From Alicyclobacillus fructus (lineage in GTDB: Bacteria; Bacillota; Bacilli; Alicyclobacillales; Alicyclobacillaceae): a stretch of DNA of 64,000 nucleotides. Shown in pieces: positions 43,536-54,722 of this stretch (position 1 is the first letter of the stretch; each line of letters begins with the position of its first letter). Under the pieces are notes generated by a model that did no database searches, was not told where the DNA came from, and worked only from the letters and a program-made list of their open reading frames with translations. The DNA lies in the NCBI RefSeq assembly GCF_017329605.1, contig NZ_JAFMTY010000009.1:44108-108107 (forward strand). Direction: 5' to 3'. Made by a program: the position numbers and the translations under genes.

Positions 43536-44843
43536 TCACTTCCTGGCCTTCGCGATCCGCCGGAAGGCGCGATCCATGGCCTCGATGGTCTTGTCGATCT
43601 CGGCCTCGCCGTGAACCATCGACATGAAGCCGCTCTCCAACTGCGCGGGCGCGAACGCGACGCCTTCGTCCAACATGGCGTGGAAGAACTCGGCATAGAG
43701 CGCCTGATCGCAGGCCTTGGCCGTCTCAAAGTCGACGATGGGACCTTCGTGGAAAAACAAGCCGAACATGCCGCCGATGGCGTGCCCCGTTGCGGGGAGG
43801 CCGTATTGGGCGGCAAACTGGCAGAAGGCCTCCGCCAATCGCCGGCCATAGGACTCCAACCGCTCGTACGCGCCCTCGGCAGCTGCGCGCTTCAACATGC
43901 GCAGCGACGTCAACCCCGCGGCCATGGCGAGCGGATTTCCGGAGAGCGTGCCCGCCTGGTACACCGGCCCTTCGGGTGCCACGAGGGCCATGAGATCGCG
44001 CCGCCCGCCGTAAGCGCCGACGGGCAGACCTGCGCCGATGACCTTGCCGAACGTCGTGAGATCCGGCATGACGCCAAATCGCGCCTGCGCGCCGCCGATT
44101 CCGACGCGAAAGCCCGTAATGACCTCGTCGAAGATGAGGAGCGCACCATGGCGGCGGGTGATCTCGCGCACGGCCTCCAAATACCCAGGCCGAGGCAGAA
44201 TACATCCCATGTTGCCCGCCACCGGCTCGAGGATCACCGCCGCGATCTCGTCGCCGCGATCGGCAAACAGCTTCTCCATGGCCTCCGCGTCGTTGTATGG
44301 CACCGTGAGCGTCCGCTCAGCCACCGTGGCCGGAACGCCCGGAGAGTCCGGCAGGCCGAGGGCCGCCACGCCCGATCCGGCCTTGACGAGAAAGGAGTCG
44401 GCATGCCCGTGATAACACCCAATGCACTTGACGATCGCCGTTCGGCCCGTGGCGGCGCGGGCCAGGCGGATCGCGCTCATCGTCGCCTCCGTGCCGCTCG
44501 AGACCATCCTCACCTTTTCGACGGAGGGCACGAGCTCCACAATCGCCTCCGCCATCTCCGTCTCCAATTCGGTGGGCACGCCAAAGCTCGTACCGCGCGC
44601 GGCCGTTTCCGCAATCGCTCGCACGATCTCCGGGTGCGCATGCCCCCAGATGAGCGGCCCCCAGCTCATCAGATAGTCGATGTAACGGTGCCCGTCGATG
44701 TCGTAAAGATAGGGCCCTTCGCCTCGATCGGCGAAATAGGGCGTGCCTCCGACCGCGCGAAATGCCCGCACGGGAGAATTCACGCCGCCCACCAGCACCC
44801 TCTGCGCTCTGGCGAACGCCTGCTTGGATCGCTCCCCGATCAT
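43536..44843 (-). CDS. hemL: Glutamate-1-semialdehyde 2,1-aminomutase
   Basis: Makes 5-aminolevulinate from glutamate-1-semialdehyde (C5 tetrapyrrole pathway). 435 residues; pyridoxal-phosphate lysine Lys267 in TTFGKVIGAGLP, and the VSSGTEATMSAIRLARA signature. ATG at 44841-44843 after GAGGAGG. Last of hemAXCDBL. Confidence 0.98.
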   Translation of the reverse strand: MIGERSKQAFARAQRVLVGGVNSPVRAFRAVGGTPYFADRGEGPYLYDIDGHRYIDYLMSWGPLIWGHAHPEIVRAIAETAARGTSFGVPTELETEMAEAIVELVPSVEKVRMVSSGTEATMSAIRLARAATGRTAIVKCIGCYHGHADSFLVKAGSGVAALGLPDSPGVPATVAERTLTVPYNDAEAMEKLFADRGDEIAAVILEPVAGNMGCILPRPGYLEAVREITRRHGALLIFDEVITGFRVGIGGAQARFGVMPDLTTFGKVIGAGLPVGAYGGRRDLMALVAPEGPVYQAGTLSGNPLAMAAGLTSLRMLKRAAAEGAYERLESYGRRLAEAFCQFAAQYGLPATGHAIGGMFGLFFHEGPIVDFETAKACDQALYAEFFHAMLDEGVAFAPAQLESGFMSMVHGEAEIDKTIEAMDRAFRRIAKARK

Positions 44844-44854
44844 GTTCAACCTCC

Positions 44855-45835
44855 TCAGCGCTCTTCTTCCCGCAGCCACCGAAGCACGTCCGGCGCGTGA
44901 TAGGTGAGAATGAGATCCGCCCCTGCCCGCTTGAACGAGGTCATCATTTCCATCACGACCGCTCGCTCGTCGATCCATCCCTGCAAAGCCGCGGCCTTGA
45001 CCATGCTGTATTCGCCGCTCACGTTGTACGTCGCGATGGGCACGTCGAACGAGGCGCGCAGGCGGGCGGTGACGTCCATGTAGGCGAGCGCGGGTTTCAC
45101 CATCAGCATGTCGGCCCCTTCTTCGAGGTCCGATCTCGCCTCTCGCATCGCTTCGCGGCCGTTGGCAGGATCCATCTGATAGCTCTTCCGATCGCCAAAC
45201 TGCGGCGCCGAGTCGGCGGCCTCCCGGAACGGGCCGTAGAACGACGACGCGTATTTGACCGCGTACGACAGGACGATCACGTCCTCATACCCGTGCGCAT
45301 CGAGCGCCTCGCGAATGGCCGCGACGCGGCCGTCCATCATGTCGGAGGGCGCCACGACGTCCGCGCCGGCCTGCGCGTGCGACACAGCGGTTTTCGCCAA
45401 CAGTTCCAGGGTCGGATCGTTGACGATCTTGCCGTCCCTCACAAGGCCGCACTGGCCCAGGGGGTTGTACTCGCACAGGCACACGTCCGTCATCACGACG
45501 AGATCCGGGTTCTCGGCTTTGATGGCGCGAATGGCCTCCTGCACGACGCCGTGCTCGTGATACGCGGAGGACGAGAGTTCGTCCTTCTCGCGCGGGATGC
45601 CGAAGAGGATGACCGACTTCAGCCCCAACTCCGACAGCGAGGCGATCTCCTTGCGCAGCGCGTCCAGCCCGTAGCGGGACACGCCGGGCATGGAGGAGAT
45701 GGGAGATATCCCTTGCAGTCCCTCTTCGACGAACATGGGGTACACGAGATCGTCCGCGTGGACGCGATGTTCGCGGACGAGATCGCGCAGATAGGGTGTG
45801 CGGCGAAGGCGACGATGGCGGCGGAACTGGCTCAT
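44855..45835 (-). CDS. hemB: Porphobilinogen synthase (delta-aminolevulinic acid dehydratase)
   Basis: Condenses two aminolevulinates to porphobilinogen. 326 residues from ATG 45833-45835 (MSQFRRHRR); an upstream GTG at 45844 overlaps hemD. Zinc cysteines Cys119, Cys121 and Cys129 ([13 protein letters not shown]) and Schiff-base lysines Lys194 (YAVKYAS) and Lys247 (MVKPALAY), so it is a zinc-type enzyme. Confidence 0.98.
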   Translation of the reverse strand: MSQFRRHRRLRRTPYLRDLVREHRVHADDLVYPMFVEEGLQGISPISSMPGVSRYGLDALRKEIASLSELGLKSVILFGIPREKDELSSSAYHEHGVVQEAIRAIKAENPDLVVMTDVCLCEYNPLGQCGLVRDGKIVNDPTLELLAKTAVSHAQAGADVVAPSDMMDGRVAAIREALDAHGYEDVIVLSYAVKYASSFYGPFREAADSAPQFGDRKSYQMDPANGREAMREARSDLEEGADMLMVKPALAYMDVTARLRASFDVPIATYNVSGEYSMVKAAALQGWIDERAVVMEMMTSFKRAGADLILTYHAPDVLRWLREEER

Positions 45836-45840
45836 GTCGA

Positions 45841-46584
45841 TCACGCTCCCGAAGGGTACAAAGTTTCAAGGTATTGGATCAAGGCGCCGTGTGAGGGCTC
45901 GGGCGGGGGAGCGAGATGCCTCACGCCCCGCGCTTCGAGCGCGCTGGCGGTGGTGGTGCCGAAAGGCAACCATGTGAATCTCCCAGGCGCGAACAAGTCG
46001 CCGCTCGACGGATGGGCGGCAAGGGCGGAGACGGCGGATGGGCTGAAAAGCGCGACAACATCGCCCTCGCGCGCCGCCAATCGATCCGCCGCCTCCGGCC
46101 GGAGGACGGTGTCGTACACGGTCCACTCCGTGACGTGCCGACCCGCGCGGCGCAGCACCTCCGGCAGCACCTCGAGCGCCAGCCGTCCGCGCGGAAAGAG
46201 GAAGCTCTTCGGAGCCGGGCACACCTCGACGAGGCGCCGAGCAAATTCTTCCGCGCCGCGCACGCCCGGAAAGTGAACGGCTCGAGGCGCTAGAGCGCGA
46301 AGTTCCCGCCAGGTCGCAGCTCCCAGCGCGAACACGGCAGGCGCCGCCCGGAGCCGATCGACGACTTGCTGGTGTTGCGACACCGCGCGCACCGCGGCCA
46401 TGGAGGTGAAAACCCACGCCTCGTGCCCTTCCACGGCTTTTGCGAGCTCCGATACGGCGTCCGCAAGCACCACCGTATCCACGAGGGGCACGTGTTCGGC
46501 GACAAAGCCTCGGTCGCGGAGGGCTAAGGTGAGGGCGAGGCCGCGATCGCCGGACTGAGTCACCATCACGGCCGGTCGGGACAT
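45841..46584 (-). CDS. hemD: Uroporphyrinogen-III synthase
   Basis: Closes and inverts ring D of hydroxymethylbilane. 247 residues with the weakly conserved two-domain fold; recognisable [11 protein letters not shown] and [12 protein letters not shown] segments. ATG at 46582-46584, one base after the hemC stop, with GAGGTG upstream. Identity rests on fold motifs and the operon. Confidence 0.94.
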   Translation of the reverse strand: MSRPAVMVTQSGDRGLALTLALRDRGFVAEHVPLVDTVVLADAVSELAKAVEGHEAWVFTSMAAVRAVSQHQQVVDRLRAAPAVFALGAATWRELRALAPRAVHFPGVRGAEEFARRLVEVCPAPKSFLFPRGRLALEVLPEVLRRAGRHVTEWTVYDTVLRPEAADRLAAREGDVVALFSPSAVSALAAHPSSGDLFAPGRFTWLPFGTTTASALEARGVRHLAPPPEPSHGALIQYLETLYPSGA

Positions 46585-46585
46585 G

Positions 46586-47503
46586 TCAATCACCTCGCGC
46601 TGCGGAAAGCCAGTCCTCGGCACCCTGGCGCAGCGCCTCTTCGGCGGCGGCGGCGCCGAGCGCCCGCGCGTCAGGCCCTGTCCGTTCCAGTCGAACATGA
46701 CCGTCGCCTGCCGGATGGGCGACAAACGCAAGCAGGCGCAAGTCGCGACCCGCGGGCTCGGCGTAGGCGCCGATTGGAACCTGACAGCTGCCCTGAAGCC
46801 TTGAGAGAAATGCCCGCTCCGCCTCCACCGCGCGCGTGGTCTCGGCATCTGCGATGGCAGACAGGTACCGCAACACCTCCGCGTCGTCGGCGCGGCACTC
46901 GACGGCCAGAGCGCCCTGTCCGACGGCCGGAATAAACTGCTCGACCGGGAGATACTCCGTGATCCTCGCGGCCAGCCCCAAACGCTTGAGCCCGCTCGCC
47001 GCGAGGACGATGGCGTCGAATTGCCCCTCCTCGAGCCGTCTCAAGCGCGTGTCCACGTTGCCGCGAAGCGTGTCCACGCGGAGATCCGGCCTGAGGTGGC
47101 GGATGGCCGCCTGTCGACGCAGGCTGCTCGTTCCTACGCGGGCCCCGGCGGGAAGCTCGAAAAGCCCTTGGCCCGTTCGGCTGACGAGCGCGTCGCGCGG
47201 GTCCTCTCGGCGCGGGACAGCGCCGATGACCAGGCCATCGCGCAGTTCGAACGGAACGTCCTTGAGGCTGTGCACCGCGAGATCGGCCTGTCCGCTGGCG
47301 AGGGCGTCCTCGATGTCGGCGACAAAGAGCCCCTTCCCCCCCACCTCGGACAGCGCGCGATCGACGATCTCGTCCCCGCGCGTCCGGATGGGCACAATCT
47401 CAAAGGCCGCATCGCGCGCCACCTGGCGCAAAAGATCCACGACGTATTGGGTTTGGGTGAGCGCAAGCGCGCTCCGCCTCGTGGCGACTCGTAGGGTGCG
47501 CAA
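46586..47503 (-). CDS. hemC: Porphobilinogen deaminase (hydroxymethylbilane synthase)
   Basis: Polymerises four porphobilinogens. 305 residues; dipyrromethane cofactor on Cys240 (LQGSCQVPIGAYAE), with N-terminal RVATRRSALALTQTQ and arginine-rich GNVDTRLRRL. TTG at 47501-47503 with GGAGG 7 nt upstream; an overlapping ATG lies in another frame. Confidence 0.98.
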   Translation of the reverse strand: MRTLRVATRRSALALTQTQYVVDLLRQVARDAAFEIVPIRTRGDEIVDRALSEVGGKGLFVADIEDALASGQADLAVHSLKDVPFELRDGLVIGAVPRREDPRDALVSRTGQGLFELPAGARVGTSSLRRQAAIRHLRPDLRVDTLRGNVDTRLRRLEEGQFDAIVLAASGLKRLGLAARITEYLPVEQFIPAVGQGALAVECRADDAEVLRYLSAIADAETTRAVEAERAFLSRLQGSCQVPIGAYAEPAGRDLRLLAFVAHPAGDGHVRLERTGPDARALGAAAAEEALRQGAEDWLSAARGD

Positions 47504-47521
47504 CCTTCATCCTCCCTTGGG

Positions 47522-48313
47522 TCACGGCACTCTCCCGCCGACGAACAGGAGGTTCGTCAGCACCGCGACAAAACAAATGACCTGAAACACCATCATGGCG
47601 CGCGTCGCAGCCTTCCGGCTCACGCGCCAAATCAGGTAACTGATGTACAGCATGAGACAAAAGGCTGTCACCATAAACTTCGGCCATGTGAGCAGCCAGT
47701 GGTGCAGCACGATTTCGCCCCACCAACACCCGGTGACAATGGCCAAAAACAGCAAACCTGCCCCCGTCGCGCTCGTGAACAGCGCCAGGCTGTCGAGCGT
47801 GGCGAGCGAAGGCAGGTGCAAGTACCATCGATCGAACAGGCGCCGGCGCAGGCGCGCCTCAAGCACCAGGTGCATCAGCGCGAACGAAAAACTGAAGGCG
47901 AACGCCGCGTCGCCAAGCACAGCCAGGGCGACGTGAAGCGCGAGAAGGCTGGACGCAGGGAGAAACGGGGCACTGGCCTGCGCCTGCAAGCCACCCGCGA
48001 CGAGCGCGAGGCCGAATCCCACGGCGTTCAGCAACAAGACCACGGGGCTTGAGACAAAGCCGCGCCCCATCGCCACCGTGATGACGATCATCAGCCAGGC
48101 GATAAACAGGGCGAGATCGCCCCGAGAATAGTCGGCCGCTTCATGCAGCGAAGCCAGCCGAGCGAGGAACACGACCGTGACCAGCGCACATGCGGCGACA
48201 AACAGCCCATACCCCGTCCGCGACGACCCCGGCCGCGCGTGCGCGAATGACCAACCGGACCACACGAGCGCCAGCGCATACGCGACCATGCTCAGGACAT
48301 ACCACGCACCCAT
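47522..48313 (-). CDS. hemX: HemX-like membrane protein (cytochrome c assembly CcsA family)
   Basis: 263 residues with about eight membrane segments and the family's tryptophan-rich stretch (GCWWGEIVLHHWLL). In B. subtilis HemX lowers the amount of HemA protein; related CcsA proteins handle haem. ATG at 48311-48313. Located between hemA and hemC as in B. subtilis. Confidence 0.93.
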   Translation of the reverse strand: MGAWYVLSMVAYALALVWSGWSFAHARPGSSRTGYGLFVAACALVTVVFLARLASLHEAADYSRGDLALFIAWLMIVITVAMGRGFVSSPVVLLLNAVGFGLALVAGGLQAQASAPFLPASSLLALHVALAVLGDAAFAFSFSFALMHLVLEARLRRRLFDRWYLHLPSLATLDSLALFTSATGAGLLFLAIVTGCWWGEIVLHHWLLTWPKFMVTAFCLMLYISYLIWRVSRKAATRAMMVFQVICFVAVLTNLLFVGGRVP

Positions 48314-48327
48314 GACAATCTCGCACC

Positions 48328-49683
48328 TCAGGAGAGCGCCGGTTGCCGACCCGCATCGGCGACGCTCGCAGAGCCTCGCCTCCACTCGATGCGGACCCGG
48401 TCGTGAAGCTCACCCGCCTCCAGGCCGAACAACGCGGCGAGCGTCTCCGCATAGCCAGGATCGCCCGACTGCAGCGCCAGCTCCTTGACATTTCGCACCG
48501 GTTCCCGCAACAACTGATGGACGATGCTCATCATGTGCTTGTGAATCACCTTTTGCTCGCGCTCAGTCAAATGAGGCAACTTTCGCAGGAGGCTCGCCAT
48601 CACCTCTCGCTCAATGGCCTCTCCCCGCTGATGCAGCGCGGCAATGACGGGGACGACCTCCTGCTCTGCCAACCACTGCGAGAAGGCGCGCACGCCGTCG
48701 TCGATCACGGCCTCCACCAGCGACTCCTGGCGAGCCCGCTCCTCCAGGTTGGCCGCCACCACGCCCTCGAGATCGTCCACATCGTAAAGATACACGGACG
48801 CGGACTTTGCCGCCTCGGGCTCGACGTCGCGCGGAACGGCGATATCCAGGATGACAAGGGGGCGACCGCGACGCGCGGCAAGGGCCTGCGCGACCATCTC
48901 CGCAGTCAAGACGTACGATCCGCGGCCGATGGCACTGAGCACCACATCCGCTTCCCGCAAAGCCCGAATGAGCCCCGCCCGTTCGAGGGGGAAGGCATCT
49001 CCTCCGACTTCCTTGGCGAGGGCCCGCGCCCGCTCAAGCGTTCGGTTGACGATGACAAGCGACTGTGGCTGTTGTGAAGCGAAATGGCGAGCCGCCAGCC
49101 CAGCCATGTGACCGGCGCCGATCACGACGACACGCTTGTCGCGAAGTTCCCCAAGCACCTTGCGCGCCAACTGAACGGCCGCATAGCTGACGGACACCGC
49201 CTCTCGACCAATCGACGTCTCCGTCTGCGCCCGTTTGCCCACGTGGATGATTTCCCGGAACATCCGGTTGAACACGGAGCCCGTGGCGCCTTCTTCCAAA
49301 GCCAACTGATACGCATCCCGCATTTGACCGAGGATCTGCGTCTCGCCGAACACCACCGAGTCCATTCCGCACGCCACTCGCATGGCATGGCGAACCGCAT
49401 CCTCGCCCTCGCGCACGTAGGCGTAGTGCCAGAGCACATCGCGCTCCACACCGGTCGTTTTCGCCACAACGGCCAGCGCAAAATCCGAACCCGCGCGCGC
49501 GCTCGGGCCGAGCCCATAGACTTCGAGGCGGTTGCACGTCGAGACCACGACGCTCTCCAGCACCGTCCGCGATTCGCGGAGCTGCGTCAATACGTGACGA
49601 ACCTCGGCTTCGCCGAGGCTCACGCGCTCACGCAGTTCCACGGGCGCCGTCTTGTGGCTCAAACCCACGACGAAGATGTTCAC
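48328..49683 (-). CDS. hemA: Glutamyl-tRNA reductase
   Basis: First enzyme of the C5 tetrapyrrole pathway; reduces Glu-tRNA to glutamate-1-semialdehyde. 451 residues from GTG 49681-49683. N-terminus MNIFVVGLSHKTAP, catalytic Cys50 in STCNRLEVYG, NADPH loop VIGAGHMAGLAARHF, C-terminal dimer helix. Tight GGGGGTGAG ribosome-binding site. First gene of the hem operon with its own promoter. Confidence 0.98.
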   Translation of the reverse strand: MNIFVVGLSHKTAPVELRERVSLGEAEVRHVLTQLRESRTVLESVVVSTCNRLEVYGLGPSARAGSDFALAVVAKTTGVERDVLWHYAYVREGEDAVRHAMRVACGMDSVVFGETQILGQMRDAYQLALEEGATGSVFNRMFREIIHVGKRAQTETSIGREAVSVSYAAVQLARKVLGELRDKRVVVIGAGHMAGLAARHFASQQPQSLVIVNRTLERARALAKEVGGDAFPLERAGLIRALREADVVLSAIGRGSYVLTAEMVAQALAARRGRPLVILDIAVPRDVEPEAAKSASVYLYDVDDLEGVVAANLEERARQESLVEAVIDDGVRAFSQWLAEQEVVPVIAALHQRGEAIEREVMASLLRKLPHLTEREQKVIHKHMMSIVHQLLREPVRNVKELALQSGDPGYAETLAALFGLEAGELHDRVRIEWRRGSASVADAGRQPALS

Positions 49684-49708
49684 GCGCCTCACCCCCATGT
49701 CCTATCAC

Positions 49709-49737
49709 ATTATATAGCAGGGGGAGCGCCAACCCAA
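49709..49737 (-). promoter_or_regulatory. Promoter of the hemAXCDBL operon
   Basis: Minus strand TTGGGT (49732-49737), 17-bp spacer, TATAAT (49709-49714; perfect -10), 26 bp before hemA. An inverted repeat GGGAGCG (about 49722-49728 with 49760-49767) spans the -35 and may mark an operator or the engB terminator. Confidence 0.7.
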
Positions 49738-49810
49738 GCGCTGAAGCGAAAGCCGTGTGACGCTCCCTTGAACGTTTGGAGATCGCACGAACCGGCGAGC
49801 ATCCCACGCT

Positions 49811-50473
49811 TCATGCCTCGCCTTCCGTTTGCCCCGTCCGCGTGGGGGACGTGTCGGCCGCCTCCAGGGACGCATCCGCGTTCGCTGAACTGGGCGATGC
49901 CAGGTCCTCTTCGATGATCCGCCAGATGTCCTCGAGCCCCACCCGCTTCTCGGCCGACACGGGCCAAACGTGGGCGGAAGTCCGAAGTGTCTCGCGGATC
50001 ACCTTGACATGCTTCGGGATGTGGCTTCGTCCAATTTTATCCGCCTTGGTGGCCACGACGGTCACCGGCACGCCGAGATCAAGGAGCGCCTCGTGCACCG
50101 CCACGTCGTCCTTGGTTGGCTCGTGCCGAATGTCGATGAGATGAAAGATGCGCATCAGATCTTCGCGGTCATTCAAATACCGGTCGATCATCGCCGCAAA
50201 ACGCTGCCGCTCCTGCTTACTCACCGCCGCGTATCCGTATCCCGGCAGATCGACAAAGCGAAAGACCTGATTGATGAGGTAGAAGTTGATCTGGCGCGTC
50301 TTGCCCGGTTGAGCGGAGACGCGAGCGAGTTGTTTTCGGTTCAACAGACGGTTGAGCAACGTGGACTTGCCCACGTTGCTCCGACCGAGAAAGGCAAATT
50401 CGGGCAACCTCTCTTTCGGCCACTGATCGGGCCGAACCGCGGTCGCCTCCAGTTCCGCACTCCGAATGATCAC
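49811..50473 (-). CDS. engB: Ribosome biogenesis GTPase EngB/YsxC
   Basis: 220 residues. G motifs: [12 protein letters not shown] (G1), KTRQ (G2), DLPGYGYA (G3), TKADKI (G4), SAEK (G5). Acts in late 50S assembly. The GTG at 50471-50473 overlaps the lonA stop (GTGA), like B. subtilis lonA-ysxC. The C-terminal ~20 residues form a Ser/Ala/Thr-rich tail beyond the GTPase fold. Confidence 0.97.
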   Translation of the reverse strand: MIIRSAELEATAVRPDQWPKERLPEFAFLGRSNVGKSTLLNRLLNRKQLARVSAQPGKTRQINFYLINQVFRFVDLPGYGYAAVSKQERQRFAAMIDRYLNDREDLMRIFHLIDIRHEPTKDDVAVHEALLDLGVPVTVVATKADKIGRSHIPKHVKVIRETLRTSAHVWPVSAEKRVGLEDIWRIIEEDLASPSSANADASLEAADTSPTRTGQTEGEA

Positions 50474-52905
50474 TGGTGCGCTTCGCCTCCTCCGAATCGA
50501 CTGTCGGACCAGATGTCGGTCCACCATGGTTCGTCGGCCAACGAACCTGCGGCGTGATCGAGCGGATTGTCGACCAACGCGAGGCGCAGGACCTCGTCCA
50601 TGTGCGAGACGGGGACGAACTCGACCTCCGCTTTGACGAGATCCGGCACGTCGTCGAGGTCCTTGACGTTGCCCTTGGGAATGAGGATGGTTCGAATGCC
50701 CGCGCGATGCGCCGCAAGACTTTTTTCCTTCAGTCCTCCAATCGGCAACACCCTCCCCCGCAGCGTCACCTCGCCGGTCATGGCCACGTCGTGGCGGACC
50801 TTGACGTTGGTGAGCGCGGAGACGAGCGCGGTGGCCATCGTGATGCCGGCCGAAGGCCCGTCCTTCGGAATGGCGCCTTCCGGAACGTGAATGTGAATGT
50901 CAACCTTTTCGTGGAAGTCGGGCGGCAGCCGAAGCGCGCGGCTGCGGGATCGCACGTACGACAGGGCCGTCTGCGCGCTTTCCTTCATGACATCGCCGAG
51001 CTGACCCGTGAGCACGAGCTTGCCGGAGCCTGGTACAATGGAGACCTCGACGAGCAGCAGATCTCCGCCCATTTCGGTCCACGCGAGTCCCGCGACGACG
51101 CCGACCTGATCCTCCTTCTCCATCTCCCCGAACTCGTACTTGTGAGGACCCAGATACGAACGCAGCACGGAGCTCGTCACCGTCACGCGCTTCGCCTCGC
51201 CCGCCGCCACCGCGCGAGCGGCCTTGCGGCAAATGGCCGCCAACTGACGATCGAGCTGGCGAACGCCCGCCTCGCGCGTGTAGTGCCGAATGACCTCCAG
51301 CAACACCTCGTCGGAGATGCGCAGGCGGTCACCCTTGAGCGCATGCGCCGCCCTCTGCTTCGGCAACAGATGGTCTCTCGCGATGTGAAGCTTCTCGAGC
51401 TCCGTGTAGCCGGAAAGTTGAATGACCTCCATGCGATCTCGGAGTGGCGCAGGGATCTGGTACACGTTGTTGGCGGTTGTGATGAACAGGACGTTCGACA
51501 GGTCATACGGGATCTCGATGTAGTGATCCGAAAAGGCGTGGTTCTGCTCCGGATCGAGCACCTCCAGCATGGCTGAGGCCGGATCGCCGCGAAAATCGCT
51601 TGCCATTTTGTCGATCTCGTCGAGCAGAAACACGGGATTCACCACGCCTGCCTGGCGCATGCCCTGCAGGATTCGCCCCGGCATCGACCCAATGTACGTC
51701 CGGCGATGACCGCGGATCTCGGCCTCATCGCGGACCCCGCCGAGCGAAACCCGCACGAACGGCCGTTTGAGCGATTTGGCGATGGATCGCGCGAGTGAAG
51801 TCTTGCCCACGCCCGGCGGCCCTGCCAAACAGATGATGGGGCCGGTCTGCTTGTCGGTGAGCGCCTGCACCGCAATGAATTCCAAAATGCGCTCCTTGAC
51901 TTTCTCCAGCCCGTAGTGCTCCTCGTTGAGGATGCGCTCTGCCCGCGCTACGTCGGCCGTGGATTTCGCCGTTTCCATCCAGGGCAAAGCGAGCAGCCAG
52001 TCGATATAATTGCGAACCACGGTACCCTCGGCCGAAGCCGGCGGAATCCGCTCGAGCCGGGCGATTTCCTTTTCTACCCGATCCCGCACGTCCTCCGGCA
52101 TCCGCTTGGCCGCGAGTTTCTCTCGCAGTTCGTCGACCTCCGCCTGCCGGCCCTCCTTGTCGCCGAGTTCGCGCTGAATGGCCTTCATCTGCTCGCGCAG
52201 ATAGTACTCCTTCTGGGTCCGCTCCATCTGCTTGCGCACGCGCTGGTGGATCTTGCGCTCAAGCTCGAGGACCTCTCGTTCATCCGAGAGGATCTGCAGC
52301 AGGCGTTCGAGGCGCTTTTCGATGTCGAACGCCTCAAGAATGTCCTGCTTCTCGCGAACCTTGAGCGGCAGGTGAGAGGCCACTGCGTCCGCAAACTGCC
52401 CTGGATGCGACATGTCCACGACCGTCGCGTAGGTGTCGAGATCGAGCTTGCGCGACAGGCGCACGTACTGCTCGAACTGCTGCGTGACGGACCGCCGCAT
52501 CGCCTCGATGGCCGGCGTCGACGGCACATCCTCGGGTTCGTCATACGTCTCGATGCGCACGGTGAAGGATTCGTCTTCCGAAATGAACTCGCGCACGACC
52601 GCCCGCTTCAATCCTTCGACGAGGACGCGAATGGTCCCGTTCGGAAGTTTGAGCATCTGCTTGACCCGCGCTAGCGTCCCGACGGTGTACAGGTCGTCCG
52701 ACGACGGGTCGTCCACCTGGCCATCCTCCTGCGAGGCGAGCACAATGAGGTGGTCACTCGAAACCGCCTGCTCGAGGGCGCGCACCGATTTGGGGCGGCC
52801 GACGTCAAAATGCAAGACCATGCCAGGGAACACGAGCAATCCCCGAAGCGGCAACAACGGATAGACGTCCTTGGTCTTTGGCACCGAATGCTCCTCGGTC
52901 GCCAT
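50470..52905 (-). CDS. lonA: ATP-dependent protease Lon (LonA)
   Basis: 811 residues. N-terminal substrate domain with [18 protein letters not shown]+ domain with GPPGVGKTS (about 355-363), and C-terminal protease with the Ser685-Lys726 dyad ([18 protein letters not shown]). Degrades damaged and regulatory proteins. GGAGGTGG precedes the ATG. No CIRCE or clear CtsR site seen upstream. Confidence 0.98.
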   Translation of the reverse strand: MATEEHSVPKTKDVYPLLPLRGLLVFPGMVLHFDVGRPKSVRALEQAVSSDHLIVLASQEDGQVDDPSSDDLYTVGTLARVKQMLKLPNGTIRVLVEGLKRAVVREFISEDESFTVRIETYDEPEDVPSTPAIEAMRRSVTQQFEQYVRLSRKLDLDTYATVVDMSHPGQFADAVASHLPLKVREKQDILEAFDIEKRLERLLQILSDEREVLELERKIHQRVRKQMERTQKEYYLREQMKAIQRELGDKEGRQAEVDELREKLAAKRMPEDVRDRVEKEIARLERIPPASAEGTVVRNYIDWLLALPWMETAKSTADVARAERILNEEHYGLEKVKERILEFIAVQALTDKQTGPIICLAGPPGVGKTSLARSIAKSLKRPFVRVSLGGVRDEAEIRGHRRTYIGSMPGRILQGMRQAGVVNPVFLLDEIDKMASDFRGDPASAMLEVLDPEQNHAFSDHYIEIPYDLSNVLFITTANNVYQIPAPLRDRMEVIQLSGYTELEKLHIARDHLLPKQRAAHALKGDRLRISDEVLLEVIRHYTREAGVRQLDRQLAAICRKAARAVAAGEAKRVTVTSSVLRSYLGPHKYEFGEMEKEDQVGVVAGLAWTEMGGDLLLVEVSIVPGSGKLVLTGQLGDVMKESAQTALSYVRSRSRALRLPPDFHEKVDIHIHVPEGAIPKDGPSAGITMATALVSALTNVKVRHDVAMTGEVTLRGRVLPIGGLKEKSLAAHRAGIRTILIPKGNVKDLDDVPDLVKAEVEFVPVSHMDEVLRLALVDNPLDHAAGSLADEPWWTDIWSDSRFGGGEAHQ

Positions 52906-52942
52906 GCCCCCACCTCCGAACTCTCTCCCGTGGCGATGCCCT

Positions 52943-52971
52943 TCATTGTATCCAAACGCGATGGCAAAGTC
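52943..52971 (-). promoter_or_regulatory. Candidate sigma-A promoter of lonA-engB
   Basis: Minus strand TCGACT (52966-52971), 17-bp spacer, TACAAT (52943-52948), 38 bp before the lonA start. Lies in the 87-bp gap after lonB. Confidence 0.45.
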
Positions 52972-52992
52972 GATCGCGCCCGAGGCCCGCGC

Positions 52993-54669
52993 TCACTGCG
53001 CCAAAGGCTTCTGGATCATGGCCGCCGGCACCTCTGGACGGGCGCGATCGCCGTCGAGCCCTCCCACGATGGACAGGCGCAGCACGTCCTCCAGCCGCTC
53101 GACAGGAACCACCTGGATGTCCGTGCGGTGGCGGAACGATTCCTGCCAATTGGCTTTGGGAATCAGCACCACTTTGGCCCCAGCTTCCGCCGCGGCCGCG
53201 ATCTTCGCCGTCACGCCGCCCACCGGCCGGACCAAACCCAGAATGGAGAGTTCCCCCGTCATGGCGACCGTATGCAGCACAGGTTCCATGCGGATGGCCG
53301 AATAGATGGCAACTGCCATCGCCACCCCGGCGCTAGGCCCATCCACGGGGATCCCGCCTGGAAAGTTGACGTGCAGATGATAGTCGGAAGCCCGAATGCC
53401 ATACAGGCGCTCCAGGGTCGTGAGCACGTTTTCGAGCGATGACTTGGCCATGCTCTTCCGCCGGATGGAGCGATCCCGCCCGCCAATCGTCTCCTCTTCA
53501 ACCAGGCCCGTGATGGTCAGCCTGCCGTCTCCGTCCGGCGCGGGCGTCGCCGTCACCTCGATCTCAAGCAACATCCCCAGTTGAGGTCCATAGACCGCGA
53601 GGCCATTCACCACGCCCACCTGGGGCTTGTCGGCCACCTTGCGATCGGGTCGCGGGGTCAGGCGGCTGAACTCGACCACCCACTCGACATCTTCGCGCCG
53701 AATGGACGTCCGCTTCTCAATCATCGCGAGGCTGCCAGCCATTTGGACGAGGTTGACCGCGTCGCGGCCGTTCGTCGCGTAGTCCGCGACGGTTTCGACC
53801 ACGCCCTCCTCCAGGGGCATCCCGAGTTTGTCCGCCGCACCTTCTGCCACCTGGCGAATCTCCTCCCTCGTGAGCGCGCGGAAGAAGATTTCCACGCAGC
53901 GGGAACGAAGGGCCGGCGGCAGTTCTTCCGGCGATCGCGTCGTCGCCCCGACGAGCCTGAAGTCGGCAGGCAATCCGTTTTGAAAGATATCGTGAATGTG
54001 CACGGGGATGTTGGTGTCCTCGCTGCTGTAATACGCGCTCTCCAGAAACACCTTGCGATCCTCAAGCACCTTCAGCAACTTGTTCATCTGAATCGGATGC
54101 AACTCCCCGATTTCGTCGATGAACAGCACTCCGCCGTGCGCCTTTGTGACGGCCCCCTGCTTCGGCTGCGGAATCCCCGCGATCCCCATCGCCCCCGCGC
54201 CTTGATAGATGGGATCGTGGACAGAGCCGATCAACGGATCGGCGATTCCCCGTTCATCGAAGCGCGCCGTGGTCGCGTCCATTTCAATGAATTTGGCATC
54301 CGACTTGAAAGGCGATCCCGGCGTGCGCTTCGCCTCTTCGAGAATCAGGCGCGCAGCGGCCGTCTTGCCGACGCCAGGCGGGCCATAGATGATCACGTGC
54401 TGCGGGTTTGGGCCACAAAGCGCGGCTCGAAGCGCCCGCACCCCGTCCTGCTGGCCGATGATATCCTCGATTCGCTGGGGACGCGTGCGCTCGGCCAACG
54501 GCTCCGTCAGCGAGATGGCGCGCATCCGGCGCAACTTCTCGAGTTCCTTCTTTGACTCGCGCTCGATGGCGTGGCGACTCTGACTCTGCGTGCGAAGCAG
54601 GTTCCAAAAATACATCCCAATGACGAGCGCGAAGAACAGTTGAACGGCTGCCAGGATACTTGCCGTCAT
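52993..54669 (-). CDS. lonB: ATP-dependent protease LonB (sporulation-type Lon)
   Basis: 558 residues. One N-terminal membrane segment (about 5-23) replaces the LonA substrate domain. AAA+ domain with [11 protein letters not shown] (about 97-107), and protease domain with dyad Ser446-Lys489 ([19 protein letters not shown]). In B. subtilis LonB is a forespore sigma-F protein. ATG at 54667-54669, ribosome-binding site AGGGAGGG. Upstream are a sigma-F-like promoter and a hairpin over the ribosome-binding site. Confidence 0.96.
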   Translation of the reverse strand: MTASILAAVQLFFALVIGMYFWNLLRTQSQSRHAIERESKKELEKLRRMRAISLTEPLAERTRPQRIEDIIGQQDGVRALRAALCGPNPQHVIIYGPPGVGKTAAARLILEEAKRTPGSPFKSDAKFIEMDATTARFDERGIADPLIGSVHDPIYQGAGAMGIAGIPQPKQGAVTKAHGGVLFIDEIGELHPIQMNKLLKVLEDRKVFLESAYYSSEDTNIPVHIHDIFQNGLPADFRLVGATTRSPEELPPALRSRCVEIFFRALTREEIRQVAEGAADKLGMPLEEGVVETVADYATNGRDAVNLVQMAGSLAMIEKRTSIRREDVEWVVEFSRLTPRPDRKVADKPQVGVVNGLAVYGPQLGMLLEIEVTATPAPDGDGRLTITGLVEEETIGGRDRSIRRKSMAKSSLENVLTTLERLYGIRASDYHLHVNFPGGIPVDGPSAGVAMAVAIYSAIRMEPVLHTVAMTGELSILGLVRPVGGVTAKIAAAAEAGAKVVLIPKANWQESFRHRTDIQVVPVERLEDVLRLSIVGGLDGDRARPEVPAAMIQKPLAQ

Positions 54670-54679
54670 CGCGGTCCCT

Positions 54680-54722
54680 CCCTCTTCCTGCTGCGCTATG
54701 CAGTATTGCCTTCAGGAGAGGG
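54680..54722 (-). promoter_or_regulatory. Hairpin covering the lonB ribosome-binding site
   Basis: In the minus transcript CCCTCTCCTG (54713-54722) pairs with CAGG-A-AGAGGG (54680-54690): 10 pairs with one bulged A. The 3' arm overlaps the Shine-Dalgarno sequence (54676-54683). The 5' arm lies in the spacer of the sigma-F-like promoter, so transcripts starting there would lack it. Confidence 0.6.

Noticed and set aside
52906..52992. CIRCE or CtsR operator at lonA, clpP or clpX
   Set aside because: No TTAGCACTC-N9-GAGTGCTAA and no tandem GGTCAAA heptads in these gaps.
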